Assembly: GCF_000430665.1 (NCBI RefSeq)
Contig: NZ_AUML01000005.1
Span: 116,172-180,171 of the forward strand
Length of the DNA stretch: 64,000 nt
Direction of reading: 5' to 3'
From: Aquimarina muelleri DSM 19832
GTDB taxonomy: Bacteria; Bacteroidota; Bacteroidia; Flavobacteriales; Flavobacteriaceae
Shown: positions 24,887 to 35,753 of the stretch, one piece after another
Position numbering within the stretch: the first letter of the stretch is position 1
Layout: the number at the start of each line of letters is the position of its first letter
Notes under the pieces: model-generated
Database searches by the model: none
Told to the model about the DNA's origin: nothing
Seen by the model: the letters and a program-made list of their open reading frames with translations, nothing else
Program-made: the position numbers and the translations under genes

Positions 24887-26077
24887 TTATTGTTTTGCTT
24901 CTAATCTAAAATTAAAATGCCACTCATGAGACCACCAAACCTCCCAATCTTCTAAACTTGTATTATTTTTTTTCTTGGATTCACCACTCCATCCCGTACT
25001 ACCACAAATACCAGAATCTGCATTCAGATTAGCATCAGATCCGCTTGAAACACCAAGAACTTCTCCATCAATCAAATAATAGGTAAAATTATATTGTGTA
25101 TTCTTTTTTAAAAGTAAGTTTAACGATGCCAAATCAAAATCTATCCAACCTCCAGCAAAAGGACCGTTTATCATCACATTTTTAGAGGCAACTATAACTC
25201 CATTTACATCTCTAATATTTAATTTTAATTCTAAATCTCCCATATATTGTGTATTAGTTTGATCGCTTCTAAAAGGCTCTCTTAACAAAAAACCAAATTT
25301 TGTTGGATAGGTATCTTTTGCTAAACGTATAACTTGACCAGTACCTACATTTCTAGGACCTATTTCTGGATAATCAGGTACTACTCTATCATCCCCTCCA
25401 AACCATTTACTTGCATTCGATATATCACATTGCGCAACATATTCTTCATTCATTAATTGAAGATCAATTGTATACTCTTTGCTTTCTCCATTTTCTGCAG
25501 TGACTTTATATGTAACAGGGTTTGTGTAATCAGAAATAGTTTTTGGATCTGGGCTTATTGTAGCTCTATCTGAAATTATTATCTTAGGATTAAGGGATTG
25601 TAAATCTGTGTTTGGCAATAGTCTTTTCTGTATAGTATTATTACTTTCATTAATATCTGCTTCAGTTTCAAAAAAAGCTGTTTTGATCTCAAAAAGCGTA
25701 ATAGAATTTTCAGAATTCAACTCCCGCTTTATCTCAACAGTATAACTTTTTTTGGTGCCATCTTCTGCTGTTACAACAAAATCAATTGGATCTTTAATTG
25801 TTGTAATTGTTCTGGGATCGGGACTAATAGTTGCCTGATCTGAAATAACTATTTCCAAAGAAATATCCATTTCGTCAACAGTGTATGGAAGAGATCCTTC
25901 TATTTTATTTTCTTTGATTTCAAAATTTTTTGTAAAACCTCCACTCGTTAATTTAAAAGATGTAATAAAATTATTTGCGCTCAAAATTTGTACATCATCA
26001 TCTTTTTTACACGAATTAGTGAGAATCAATATCAAAAGAAAAAACAATTTTCCAAGGTTCCATATTTTTTTTAACAT
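24887..26077 (-). CDS. Lipoprotein with two DUF5018-type repeats
   Basis: A 396-residue lipoprotein (lipobox TNSCKK, followed by KDDD, a typical Bacteroidetes surface-lipoprotein export sequence). Two beta-sandwich units of about 85 residues repeat the pattern ATISPDPRTITTIKDPIDFV ... EDGTKKSYTVEIKRE and ATISPDPKTISDYTNPVTYK ... ENGESKEYTIDLQ, as in DUF5018/cadherin-like repeats. The C-terminal 180 residues, rich in Trp and Gly, form an unrecognised domain, perhaps binding ligand. It is monocistronic. The surface-exposed role is inference. Confidence 0.85.
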   Translation of the reverse strand: MLKKIWNLGKLFFLLILILTNSCKKDDDVQILSANNFITSFKLTSGGFTKNFEIKENKIEGSLPYTVDEMDISLEIVISDQATISPDPRTITTIKDPIDFVVTAEDGTKKSYTVEIKRELNSENSITLFEIKTAFFETEADINESNNTIQKRLLPNTDLQSLNPKIIISDRATISPDPKTISDYTNPVTYKVTAENGESKEYTIDLQLMNEEYVAQCDISNASKWFGGDDRVVPDYPEIGPRNVGTGQVIRLAKDTYPTKFGFLLREPFRSDQTNTQYMGDLELKLNIRDVNGVIVASKNVMINGPFAGGWIDFDLASLNLLLKKNTQYNFTYYLIDGEVLGVSSGSDANLNADSGICGSTGWSGESKKKNNTSLEDWEVWWSHEWHFNFRLEAKQ

Positions 26078-26133
26078 TATGTTTTAGTTTTTAGAGATTT
26101 TTGTAAAAAAGTAGCAAAGATATATTTTTAATT

Positions 26134-26173
26134 AAAAAAAGCCATTCAAGATACAACTTAAACGGCTTTTTTT
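26134..26173 (-). terminator. Terminator after gdhA region, sharing its loop with 24836-24868
   Basis: On the minus strand the stem is GCCGTT...AATGGC, with one G-T pair, preceded and followed by A and T runs. It shares the 13-base loop and right arm with the hairpin 1.3 kb away, including ATACAACTTAAACGGC. Confidence 0.8.
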
Positions 26174-26191
26174 AATTATTTAATGTTTTAT

Positions 26192-27538
<1,347 letters not shown>

Positions 27539-27637
27539 TTAATTGAATTAATAGATTCTTGTCTAAAGGTTGAAATATCACGTCAAATATATGATATTCT
27601 TAAAAAAACAAGTTTATTTTTTTTATTTAATAATTAG

Positions 27638-28777
27638 CTAACCTATTGCTTGTTTAAGGTCTTCAATCAAATCATCAACATCTTCAATTCCGACGCTTAG
27701 TCTAATTAAAGAATCGACAACTCCTGTTTTTTCGCGTTCTTCTTTTGGTATAGAAGCATGTGTCATACTTGCAGGATGTCCTGCAAGGCTCTCTACGCCC
27801 CCCAAAGATTCTGCAAGAGTGAAAAAATTTAGATCTTCTACAATTTGGATGGCTTTATCATAATCATTTCCTTTTGTTACAAAAGAAATCATACCTCCAA
27901 AACTATCCATCTGTTCTTTAGCAATATTATGGTTAGGGTGATCTTCAAAACCTGGCCAATAAACTTTTTCTATTTTAGGATGATTTTTCAGGTATTTTGC
28001 AACAGCTTCTCCATTTTCACAATGGCGTTGCATACGTATATGTAAGGTTTTTATTCCTCTTAAAACCAAAAAACTATCTTGTGGTCCACATACTGCACCA
28101 CTAGCATTTTGAATAAAATATAGTTTTTCTGCTAATTTTTTATCTTTCACGACCAATGCTCCCATAACCACATCACTATGGCCTCCAAGATACTTAGTTG
28201 CACTATGCATTACTATATCTGCCCCAAGATCTAATGGTCTTTGTAAATATGGAGTAGCAAATGTATTATCTACCGCTAATAAAAGATTATGTTTTTTTGA
28301 CACTCTAGCAACTGCTTTTATATCAATAATATTCATCATTGGGTTTGTTGGTGTTTCTACCCAAATCAACTTCGTATTATCATTTACATATTGTTCGATT
28401 TTATCGGCATTTTGCATCCCTATAAAATGAAATTTAATTCCAAAACCTTCAAATATTTTTGTAAACAAACGATATGTTCCTCCGTATAAATCGTTTGTAG
28501 AGATAACCTCATCACCAGATTTTAATAATTTAACTACTGCATCAATTGCAGCTAAACCAGATCCAAAAGCCAATCCAAATTTCCCGTTTTCTATACTAGC
28601 AAAGGAGTCTTCTAATGCTTTTCTTGTTGGGTTATGAGTTCTACTGTATTCAAATCCTTTGTGCCCGCCAGGAGTAGTTTGTGCGTAAGTAGAGGTTTGA
28701 TATATAGGTGGCATAACCGCACCATATGCTGGATCATGTTGTTGCCCTCCATGAATTGTTTTAGTGTTAAATTTCAT
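27638..28777 (-). CDS. Cystathionine gamma-synthase/lyase-type PLP enzyme
   Basis: A 379-residue trans-sulfuration family enzyme (Cys/Met metabolism PLP fold). Visible motifs are the start FNTKTIHGGQQHDPAYGAV, the YSRTHNPTRKALE region, the aspartate in LLAVDNTFATPYLQRP, and the PLP lysine in HSATKYLGGHSDVVMG. The C-terminal MTHASIPKEEREKTG and IRLSVGIEDVDDLIEDL are typical. Whether it acts as synthase (metB) or lyase (mccB-like) cannot be decided by eye. Monocistronic, 102 bases before gdhA on the same strand. Confidence 0.94.
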   Translation of the reverse strand: MKFNTKTIHGGQQHDPAYGAVMPPIYQTSTYAQTTPGGHKGFEYSRTHNPTRKALEDSFASIENGKFGLAFGSGLAAIDAVVKLLKSGDEVISTNDLYGGTYRLFTKIFEGFGIKFHFIGMQNADKIEQYVNDNTKLIWVETPTNPMMNIIDIKAVARVSKKHNLLLAVDNTFATPYLQRPLDLGADIVMHSATKYLGGHSDVVMGALVVKDKKLAEKLYFIQNASGAVCGPQDSFLVLRGIKTLHIRMQRHCENGEAVAKYLKNHPKIEKVYWPGFEDHPNHNIAKEQMDSFGGMISFVTKGNDYDKAIQIVEDLNFFTLAESLGGVESLAGHPASMTHASIPKEEREKTGVVDSLIRLSVGIEDVDDLIEDLKQAIG

Positions 28778-28890
28778 CTATATAATAATTTCTAACAAGA
28801 ATAAATTAACTTGCTGATTTTACGCTAAAAAACAGCACAAATGTATGATTTAATTCGTTCTAATCATATTTCAATAAACACCTTTAGTAG

Positions 28891-29670
28891 ATGATTAACA
28901 CAAAAACTAACACCAACCAAAAATTCATTTATATATTATTTATTTTCTTGGGCTTATATGGTTGTGACAACAAAGAATCTTTCACTTTTGTGAAACAAAA
29001 TTTCACCACAGATACTTTAATAAATTGTAGAAACACAGACTGTGCACTATTAGAGATCAACCTTTTAAAAACAGTAGAGGGTAATATAAATGCTAAAAAT
29101 ATAAATAAAGAAATTGAAACTGTAGCTTGTAATATTTTAAACATAGATAAAAATACACCAGAGCCTAACCTAAAAAAGGCAATTGAACAGTTTAACAATT
29201 CTTATCAAGCTATTATCAATGAGTACCCTGATGAGACCGTTCCTTATGAAGCTAATATTGATTGTGAAATTGATTTTCAAGGGAAAAATGTAATTTCTTT
29301 AATAATGGATTTTTACGTTTTTACTGGTGGGGCTCATGGCTATGGAGGAATTATATATCTAAATATAGATAAAAAAACTGGCGAACGATTTTCGAACGAA
29401 AGATTATTTAAGGATTATAAAAAGTTTAAAGAGTATGCTGAAAAAGTATTTAGATCCAAAAATGAGATTGCTCAAAACGAATCTATTAATAGTACTGGTT
29501 TCTTTTTTGAAGATGATGTTTTTCGTTTACCAGAAAACATAGGATTTACAGATACTGATGTTATTTTATATTATAATCCATACGAGATTAGCTCTTATGC
29601 TGAAGGGCCTATTAAAATTAAATTAAATAAAGAAGAAGTTGCTTTATTTTTTGCTATCGAAATTTTCTAA
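28891..29670 (+). CDS. Lipoprotein with DUF4163/DUF3298 (RsiV-like) domains
   Basis: A 259-residue lipoprotein (lipobox LYGCDNK). The N-terminal half contains the DUF4163-like segment. The C-terminal half contains DUF3298 (VFTGGAHGYGGIIYLNIDKK and the closing NPYEISSYAEGPIKIKL), the pair seen in RsiV-like periplasmic proteins. In those, the domain binds lysozyme or peptidoglycan-related ligands, but here there is no anti-sigma part, so the function is open. It stands alone and is convergent with a DinB gene. Confidence 0.85.
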   Translation: MINTKTNTNQKFIYILFIFLGLYGCDNKESFTFVKQNFTTDTLINCRNTDCALLEINLLKTVEGNINAKNINKEIETVACNILNIDKNTPEPNLKKAIEQFNNSYQAIINEYPDETVPYEANIDCEIDFQGKNVISLIMDFYVFTGGAHGYGGIIYLNIDKKTGERFSNERLFKDYKKFKEYAEKVFRSKNEIAQNESINSTGFFFEDDVFRLPENIGFTDTDVILYYNPYEISSYAEGPIKIKLNKEEVALFFAIEIF

Positions 29671-29728
29671 CACAAAAGATCTTCTTCTTTATTTAAATAA
29701 TGATCTTATAATTTTCGTTAAAAAAAAA

Positions 29729-30184
29729 TTAAATAGATTTTTTAAGTGCAAGGATATATCCTAGATGAATTCCCTCATGAAAATTATTGAAGTTTATCGC
29801 ATCCTGAACCGTTTTTAAAACAAAACCTGTACTGGTTTCATAATCATTAAAATTCTTAAAAATTCCATTTTGCAAATCCTTTTCAGTTTTATCTAATGTG
29901 GTGAATAAAAGCTCTTTTATCTCTGCTACTTCTAACGCAGTAGCTGGTCTTTCTGTTTTTGTTCCTTTTTTATATAAATCTACTATTTTATCATCAATCA
30001 TCATTGGTAACCCACTTAGCTTATACACCAACAATTGTTGGGTTACCACAACATGGGCTACATTCCAGATTAGATTATTTTTAAATCCTTCGGGAACTTT
30101 ATTTAGCTGTTCTAAAGAATAGTTATCTAGTATTTTTTCTAATGCTTTTCGATTAACACGTGTAATTGCTATAGGATCTTGCAT
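29729..30184 (-). CDS. DinB-superfamily protein
   Basis: A 151-residue four-helix-bundle protein. Conserved histidines expected for the metal site occur in LIWNVAHVVVTQQLL and in NFHEGIHLGYILALKK. The family (DinB/YfiT) binds a metal and includes thiol-transferases; the substrate cannot be predicted. A second DinB-family gene is at 53162. Flanked by convergent and divergent genes. Confidence 0.85.
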   Translation of the reverse strand: MQDPIAITRVNRKALEKILDNYSLEQLNKVPEGFKNNLIWNVAHVVVTQQLLVYKLSGLPMMIDDKIVDLYKKGTKTERPATALEVAEIKELLFTTLDKTEKDLQNGIFKNFNDYETSTGFVLKTVQDAINFNNFHEGIHLGYILALKKSI

Positions 30185-30377
30185 AGTATATTTGTTAATT
30201 TTATTGTTTTCAAGAGTTATATTTCGACTGTGCTCTGCACGGGTATAAATTTGCCAAGGATTATCTTACTTAAAACTTATAGTTATAATGTATTTCATAA
30301 TTTTTACCCAAAAATATGAGTTTTAATTGTGAAATGAATTTCCTTTGTGATGATTTTGACACTTAAATTAGTCTATT

Positions 30378-30725
30378 GTGAAAAAAATATACTACCTATC
30401 TACTTGTGATACTTGTAAACGAATTATTGAAGAATTAAATATCCCTTCGGATTTTGTTTTACAGGATATTAAAAAAGAGCACATTACCACAGAACAATTA
30501 GATGAAATGCAAAAGTTAACAGAAAGTTACGAGGTTTTGTTTAGCAAACGTGCCAGATTATACAAAGAGCGTGATCTTAAAAGCCAAAATTTAACAGAAA
30601 AAGATTATAAAAATTTAATTCTAGAGCATTATACATTTTTAAAACGCCCAGTTATTGTGATTAATGATCAGATTTTTGTGGGGAATACTAAAAAAACAAT
30701 AGAAGCTGCCAAGTTAGCAATCTAA
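30378..30725 (+). CDS. ArsC/Spx-family thioredoxin-fold protein
   Basis: A 115-residue protein with a GTG start. The CxxC-type motif lies in YYLSTCDTCKRIIEEL, and the ArsC/Spx core follows (ELFSKRAR-like SYEVLFSKRARLYKERDL, then HYTFLKRPVIVINDQIFVGN). The conserved proline of RPVIV is the cis-Pro of the thioredoxin fold. Arsenate reductase or a Spx-like regulator are both possible; the CDTC motif favours a redox role. It is followed 3 bases later by an EamA transporter, so the two are co-transcribed. Confidence 0.88.
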   Translation: MKKIYYLSTCDTCKRIIEELNIPSDFVLQDIKKEHITTEQLDEMQKLTESYEVLFSKRARLYKERDLKSQNLTEKDYKNLILEHYTFLKRPVIVINDQIFVGNTKKTIEAAKLAI

Positions 30726-30728
30726 TTC

Positions 30729-31622
30729 ATGAGTAAAAGAACCCTCGCACTTATTGCAGCTAGTTTTGTTGCTGTATTTTATGGTGCAAATTATACTATT
30801 GCTAAAGATGTAATGCCTCACTATATAGAACCTTTTGGTTTTATTGTTATACGTGTATTTGGTGCTTTTTTACTTTTTTGGGGCATTAGTTTTTTAGGCC
30901 CTAAAGAAAAAATAATTCGTAAAGATTTTCTTCGTATTGCTCTTGCTGCTTTATTTGGTGTAGGAATAAATATGCTTGCTTTTTTTGAAGGTTTAAATCT
31001 TACAACTCCAATAAACGCCTCTGTTTTAATGGTTACTGCCCCGATACTAGTTCTAGTATTAGCTACAATATTTTTGAAAGAAAAAATAAGAGTTCTAAAA
31101 GTATTAGGTGTTTTAGTAGGGCTTTCTGGTGCATTACTTATTATACTTTATGGAACTGGAAGTCCTGACAGTGCAACAAATCCTACATTAGGTAATTTTT
31201 TGGTATTTATAAATGCTGCTTCTTATGCTTGTTATATAATAATCGTTAAAAAAATTACTCAAAAATATCATCCATTCACTTTTATGAAATGGATGTATGG
31301 TATAGGTTTCTTGTTTGTATTACCTTTTGGTTTTTCTCAACTACTAGAAATCGAACCTAATTTAATACCGATAGAAGGATTTCTTAAGATTGGTTATGTG
31401 ATTGTATTTGCTACTTTTGGAACTTATGTCCTTAATATTTTTGCTATTAGAGAACTAAAACCAACTACAGTGGCTGTTTTTATTTACCTACAACCTTTAC
31501 TAGCCTCTGTATTCGCTATAGGTCTAGGAAAAGATAAACTAGATCTAATTAAAATCATTGCAACTTTACTAATTTTTGTTGGAGTTTATTTAGTTACAAA
31601 AAAACCAAAAAGCCTAGTCTAA
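30729..31622 (+). CDS. EamA/DMT-superfamily transporter
   Basis: A 297-residue integral-membrane protein with ten predicted helices, in two EamA halves (PFGFIVIRVFGAFLLFWGI in the first, TFGTYVLNIFAIRELKPTT in the second). It belongs to the drug/metabolite transporter superfamily; substrate unknown. The gene runs convergently into the thioesterase and overlaps its stop by 9 bases. It directly follows the Spx/ArsC-like gene. Confidence 0.92.
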   Translation: MSKRTLALIAASFVAVFYGANYTIAKDVMPHYIEPFGFIVIRVFGAFLLFWGISFLGPKEKIIRKDFLRIALAALFGVGINMLAFFEGLNLTTPINASVLMVTAPILVLVLATIFLKEKIRVLKVLGVLVGLSGALLIILYGTGSPDSATNPTLGNFLVFINAASYACYIIIVKKITQKYHPFTFMKWMYGIGFLFVLPFGFSQLLEIEPNLIPIEGFLKIGYVIVFATFGTYVLNIFAIRELKPTTVAVFIYLQPLLASVFAIGLGKDKLDLIKIIATLLIFVGVYLVTKKPKSLV

Positions 31623-32090
31623 ATCCACTGGAGTTTTTGCAAATTTCCTAGTATCTTCTTTAGTAAGAACCCTAAAATCCTTAGGACGTTCTACTTTATT
31701 CAAAAATTCTTGCATCTCTTCAGGGAGAGAGATTAACTTACGGCTTCCTAGGTCTATCCAAGCACCCATCATTTCACATTGAGCAAAATTACGTCCTTTA
31801 TAATCGTAATATCTGTGTCTAAATTCAAAAAATTTTCCATCTTCACTTAACCCTGTGATTTCTAAAGAAACTTTAACTGGTCTACCATAAAAAACCTCTT
31901 TAAAGTAATAAATATGTTCATAAAAGACTACAGGACCTATATTAAATTTAGCTAGTGACTGCTGATCAAATCCTTTTTCTATTAGAAAAGCCATTCTTGT
32001 ATGTGCTGCAAATTCTATATAAGATTTATTCGCTAAATGTCGGTTAGCGTCAATATCATTCCACCTAATTTCAAAGTCTTTTAGATACAT
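31614..32090 (-). CDS. Acyl-CoA thioesterase (4HBT hot-dog fold)
   Basis: A protein of about 158 residues. The start is placed at MYLKDFEIRWNDIDANRHL (32090), where the conserved hot-dog sequence begins; a longer frame runs 13 codons upstream. The catalytic-type motif RWNDIDANRHLANKSYIEF resembles 4-hydroxybenzoyl-CoA thioesterase and acyl-ACP thioesterase families (Asp active site). It overlaps the stop of the converging EamA gene by 9 bases. Likely substrates are acyl-CoA esters. Confidence 0.88.
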   Translation of the reverse strand: MYLKDFEIRWNDIDANRHLANKSYIEFAAHTRMAFLIEKGFDQQSLAKFNIGPVVFYEHIYYFKEVFYGRPVKVSLEITGLSEDGKFFEFRHRYYDYKGRNFAQCEMMGAWIDLGSRKLISLPEEMQEFLNKVERPKDFRVLTKEDTRKFAKTPVDLD

Positions 32091-32217
32091 CGTATTCTTT
32101 TTTTTATGAAAAACAAAAATACAAAACATTTATTATGCGTGCATAATATAGAATTGTTAAAAAATCAATGCACTTCTTATATAGACTATCTATCTTATTA
32201 TATTTCGCTTCTTACCA

Positions 32218-35200
32218 TTACAAAATACTTTGCATATAATCTTCTGCAAATACTTTATCTAGATAAAAAACTAATTCTTGTGCATTTTCTTTGTTAAAAA
32301 CCATTGGAGGTTTAATTTTCAAAACATTATGATCAGGGCCATCAATACTCATTAAAATTCCATGATCTTTTATTCTATTTGCCAAATAACTTGTTTGTTC
32401 TGCCAAAGGATTCATATTATCATCGACTAGTTCAAAACCCAGAAATAGTCCTTGCCCACGAACATCTCCTATAATTGGATATTTTACGGCTAATTTTTTT
32501 AACTCTCCTTTTAAGAATTCTCCAACTTCTAAAGCATGCTGTTGTAGTTTATCTCGTTTTATTGTTTTAATAACCTCGGCTCCAATAGCCGAAGAAACCG
32601 GGTTTCCACCAAAGGTGTTAAAATATTCCATTCCATTAGCAAATTTATCTGCTACTTCTTGCGTACAAGCAACAGCTGCCAATGGATGTCCGTTACCTAA
32701 AGGTTTTCCTATAGTTACAATATCAGGAACTACATTATACAACTGAAATCCCCAAAAATTTTTCCCTACTCTTCCGCATCCTACTTGTACTTCATCAGAA
32801 ATACATAATCCCCCTGCTGCACGAGTATATTCATAAGCTTTAGGTAAAAAACCGTCGGGTAATTCAATTTGACCTCCACAACTTATAATAGGCTCTATAA
32901 TAAAGGCTCCAACTCCTCTTCCTTTTTTATGTGTTATATCAATACATTTCTGAACCTCTAGCGCATATTGCGTTCCTGTATTTTTTCCTCTATATTTACC
33001 TCTATAGGCATCTGGCAAAGGAAATATTTGAGTATGCTCTGGTGCTCCATTACCTCCATTACCATCAAATTTATAAGAACTAATATCGATACACATATTA
33101 GCATTTCCGTGGTAACCAATTTCTGACGCTATGATATCTCGTTCACCAGTTACAGCTTTAACCATTCGAATAGCTAGTTCGTTAGCTTCACTTCCTGAAT
33201 TAACAAAATGCAATACATTTAATTCTGGTGGCAGGGTTTCTATAAGTTCCTTTGCTAATTCGTTAATATTATCATGCAAATAACGAGAATTGGTATTAAT
33301 CAAAGCCATTTGTTCTTGGCCTGCTTTGACTACAGCATAGTTTTCATGTCCTACATGAGCTACATTATTTACCGTATCCAAGTATTTTTTACCGTATTGA
33401 TCTATAAGATATTGTCCTGATCCACGCACCATTTTTATAGGCTCTTTGTACTGTAAACTCAAGCTTTTTCCTAAATGCTTTTTTCTGTAGGAGATCAATT
33501 CTTTATTAGTAATATCCTTTTTAGCATTTAGGTTTTTTAATTTGAATAAAGAATTTGGGTCTGGACATATCCCTCTCCATACTTCTAATTGATTATAATA
33601 TGCTACTCCAGGAAAATCTATGGAATAGTCTAGCATAGAATGCATAATCTGAAAATGTAAATGTGGTACCCAATTTCCATTTTGAGTCGAATCCCCCAGA
33701 TATCCAATACATTCCCCTTTTTTTAGGATATCACCATTCTTTTTTTGCATGGCACTATCTATGGTCAAATGTCCGTATAGCGTATAAAATACTATGGATT
33801 CTTCTTCGTGCTTAAGTATAATTAATCCTCCATAATTTTTATCTCCTGTATGGTTAAATGTTGTTATAACTTCTCCATCAAACAATGCGTGAACAGGTGT
33901 GTTTGCTGGTAGCCAAAAGTCTACTCCAAGATGTATTGTTCTACTTTCTCTTCCACTATTCCCTATTTTATCATAAGAATCTGATGTATATAAAGCTCTA
34001 GGTTCTAGATATCCTCCTGCGATAATCTTATCTGGATTTTCCTTTTGAAGACGGTTAATTTTAAATTGAAATAATTCTAAATCATTAAATTCTTGTTGGT
34101 GTCCAACCCATTTGCTAGATACACTTAAATCTAATAGATAAACGTCATTTTTTTGTACTGATGGAAATAGGTCGGATAAAGAAAAGATATTATCCTCTAT
34201 CCAAGAGGTAAACATCTTTTGATTGAGGTGTACTGAATATCCGCAAGCATTTCTAAAGCTATAATAGGCATATTCTTCACTAATATTTTTCCACTTTTTT
34301 AATACTTCCCATGCCGATTTTTCGCTAATCAATAAGTATTCGTTATCTGGCTCTTGAGTTTTATTAATAGCCGACTTAGTTACCGAAATTACTAAACGCA
34401 TTGCTATGGATATGTACAGATGTTTTAATTCATCTTCACTTAAAGGAAAAGAAGAATAGTACCCCTGTAATATTGGTAAAGTAGCTTCTAATGGGTCGTT
34501 ATAATTCATTATCGCATATGCACAAGCAATCGCTACATCATTTATAATCTGTGTGTGTATTGCATCTCCATAATCTATTGCTGCTGTAACTTTTGGATCG
34601 ATTACATCCTTGGAGACAATAACATTATTATCATTAGCATCGTTATGAACGACTGCTTTTCTGAGCATAGAATAGGTACTCTGAGAGGTCTCAAATCTAT
34701 TTTGAAAAAAAGAAATAATATCTTTTTCTTCCCCTTCAAACAGATGTAAGTATTCCTTGGTCCATAAAGATTGAGCGACATCCCATACAAACTCTCGATG
34801 AGCTTTAGGATGATCAAATCCTTGTAAGGCACCAGTTAACAATCCACATTGTTCCCCTAAACTATATCGCAATGCATCTAACTGTGGATTTACAGTGCTC
34901 CACACTCTACCACTTATCCAAGATAACAGCCGTATTTTACGTCTATTTCCATATTCATCGGTAATTTCAGAAATAGTACTTCCTTTAGTATCCTTGATTA
35001 CTTTTGGAGCAATTAAACCTTTTCCGTTATGGGCAATATATTGTAATAATTGTTGTTGAAATTCAAGATAATTTTCATCTTCATCGGGTCTTGATATTTT
35101 CAGGATATACCCTTCCTCATTTTTGATTTTAATTCTAAAATTAAAATCAATTTCTCCAGGAAGTAACAAGGCTTTTCCTTCAATACCATACAATTGTTCT

Positions 35201-35250
35201 AATATTTGTTCTGCTTGATTTGTTGTTATTTGTAGTATTGAATATCTCAT
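32218..35250 (-). CDS. Three-domain fusion: APH-like kinase, M23 peptidase fold, class III aminotransferase
   Basis: A 1010-residue protein with three parts. (1) Residues 1-330: an aminoglycoside phosphotransferase-like kinase with the catalytic loop VVHNDANDNNVIVS (His202, Asp204) and AAIDYGDA as metal site. (2) Residues 400-560: an M23/lysostaphin-type domain with HLGVDFW (His440, Asp444) and PHLHFQIM (His530, His532), all zinc ligands preserved. (3) Residues 590-1010: a class III aminotransferase fold with PLP lysine Lys849 in VTIGKPLGNGHPL. Human hydroxylysine kinase and the phospho-lyases AGXT2L1/2 are homologous to parts 1 and 3, so a kinase-lyase acting on a hydroxylated amino acid or ethanolamine is a reasonable hypothesis. 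No signal peptide is seen, although the middle domain is normally extracytoplasmic. No stop codon or frameshift interrupts it. Confidence 0.9.
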   Translation of the reverse strand: MRYSILQITTNQAEQILEQLYGIEGKALLLPGEIDFNFRIKIKNEEGYILKISRPDEDENYLEFQQQLLQYIAHNGKGLIAPKVIKDTKGSTISEITDEYGNRRKIRLLSWISGRVWSTVNPQLDALRYSLGEQCGLLTGALQGFDHPKAHREFVWDVAQSLWTKEYLHLFEGEEKDIISFFQNRFETSQSTYSMLRKAVVHNDANDNNVIVSKDVIDPKVTAAIDYGDAIHTQIINDVAIACAYAIMNYNDPLEATLPILQGYYSSFPLSEDELKHLYISIAMRLVISVTKSAINKTQEPDNEYLLISEKSAWEVLKKWKNISEEYAYYSFRNACGYSVHLNQKMFTSWIEDNIFSLSDLFPSVQKNDVYLLDLSVSSKWVGHQQEFNDLELFQFKINRLQKENPDKIIAGGYLEPRALYTSDSYDKIGNSGRESRTIHLGVDFWLPANTPVHALFDGEVITTFNHTGDKNYGGLIILKHEEESIVFYTLYGHLTIDSAMQKKNGDILKKGECIGYLGDSTQNGNWVPHLHFQIMHSMLDYSIDFPGVAYYNQLEVWRGICPDPNSLFKLKNLNAKKDITNKELISYRKKHLGKSLSLQYKEPIKMVRGSGQYLIDQYGKKYLDTVNNVAHVGHENYAVVKAGQEQMALINTNSRYLHDNINELAKELIETLPPELNVLHFVNSGSEANELAIRMVKAVTGERDIIASEIGYHGNANMCIDISSYKFDGNGGNGAPEHTQIFPLPDAYRGKYRGKNTGTQYALEVQKCIDITHKKGRGVGAFIIEPIISCGGQIELPDGFLPKAYEYTRAAGGLCISDEVQVGCGRVGKNFWGFQLYNVVPDIVTIGKPLGNGHPLAAVACTQEVADKFANGMEYFNTFGGNPVSSAIGAEVIKTIKRDKLQQHALEVGEFLKGELKKLAVKYPIIGDVRGQGLFLGFELVDDNMNPLAEQTSYLANRIKDHGILMSIDGPDHNVLKIKPPMVFNKENAQELVFYLDKVFAEDYMQSIL

Positions 35251-35437
35251 TACTTATTCTTTTATTAATAGCTTTATAATATGCTACGCGCCTCTACTAA
35301 AATTTTATGAATATAATTCTTGCCTTGTAATGGGATGATAATTTTTCTGCTTATCTTTTATCTTTTCAATTCCTTTTGAGATTTAAGAAGGTTTTTCATA
35401 CATCTACCCAGTAAACACATAAATTTTATACAATTAA

Positions 35438-35455
35438 TAGGTAGTCACCTACCTA
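35438..35455. promoter_or_regulatory. Hairpin/palindrome upstream of the fusion gene
   Basis: TAGGTAGTCACCTACCTA, two 7-bp arms around four bases, in the 500-base gap between the leftward fusion gene and the rightward small ORF. A run of A follows on the plus strand, so it does not look like a rightward terminator. It may be an operator. Confidence 0.3.
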
Positions 35456-35600
35456 AAAAAACATTCTACAAAAACATAATGATTTTCTTTTAATTAAACT
35501 ATTTGCTTAGTTAGCTAATAGCAAACATCTAATACTTTTTTGTTATGTTATTTTTTTATGTTTCAAATGTATTATATTTTTCTTTAAGAAAAATTATTGC

Positions 35601-35753
35601 ATGTTTGTAATAGTGAAGATCCATTTTGGAGATAAAACAAATAATGCACCCATAGGGGTGTTTATAAAACTTTTGAAATTGATCTTGGAAAAGATACTGA
35701 ATGAAAAAGGTTTACCTGAAAAAGAACAAACAAAAGATAATATCTTATACTAA
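35601..35753 (+). CDS. Small ORF translationally coupled to the YheT-like hydrolase
   Basis: ATG at 35601 begins a 50-codon frame (starts MFVIVKIHFGD, ends KDNILY) whose stop TAA overlaps the ATG of the next gene as TAATG. Such an overlap is typical of translational coupling. Low complexity is absent and codon use (AT-rich third positions) resembles its neighbours. There is no recognised domain and no signal peptide. It is too short for a confident call. Confidence 0.5.
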   Translation: MFVIVKIHFGDKTNNAPIGVFIKLLKLILEKILNEKGLPEKEQTKDNILY

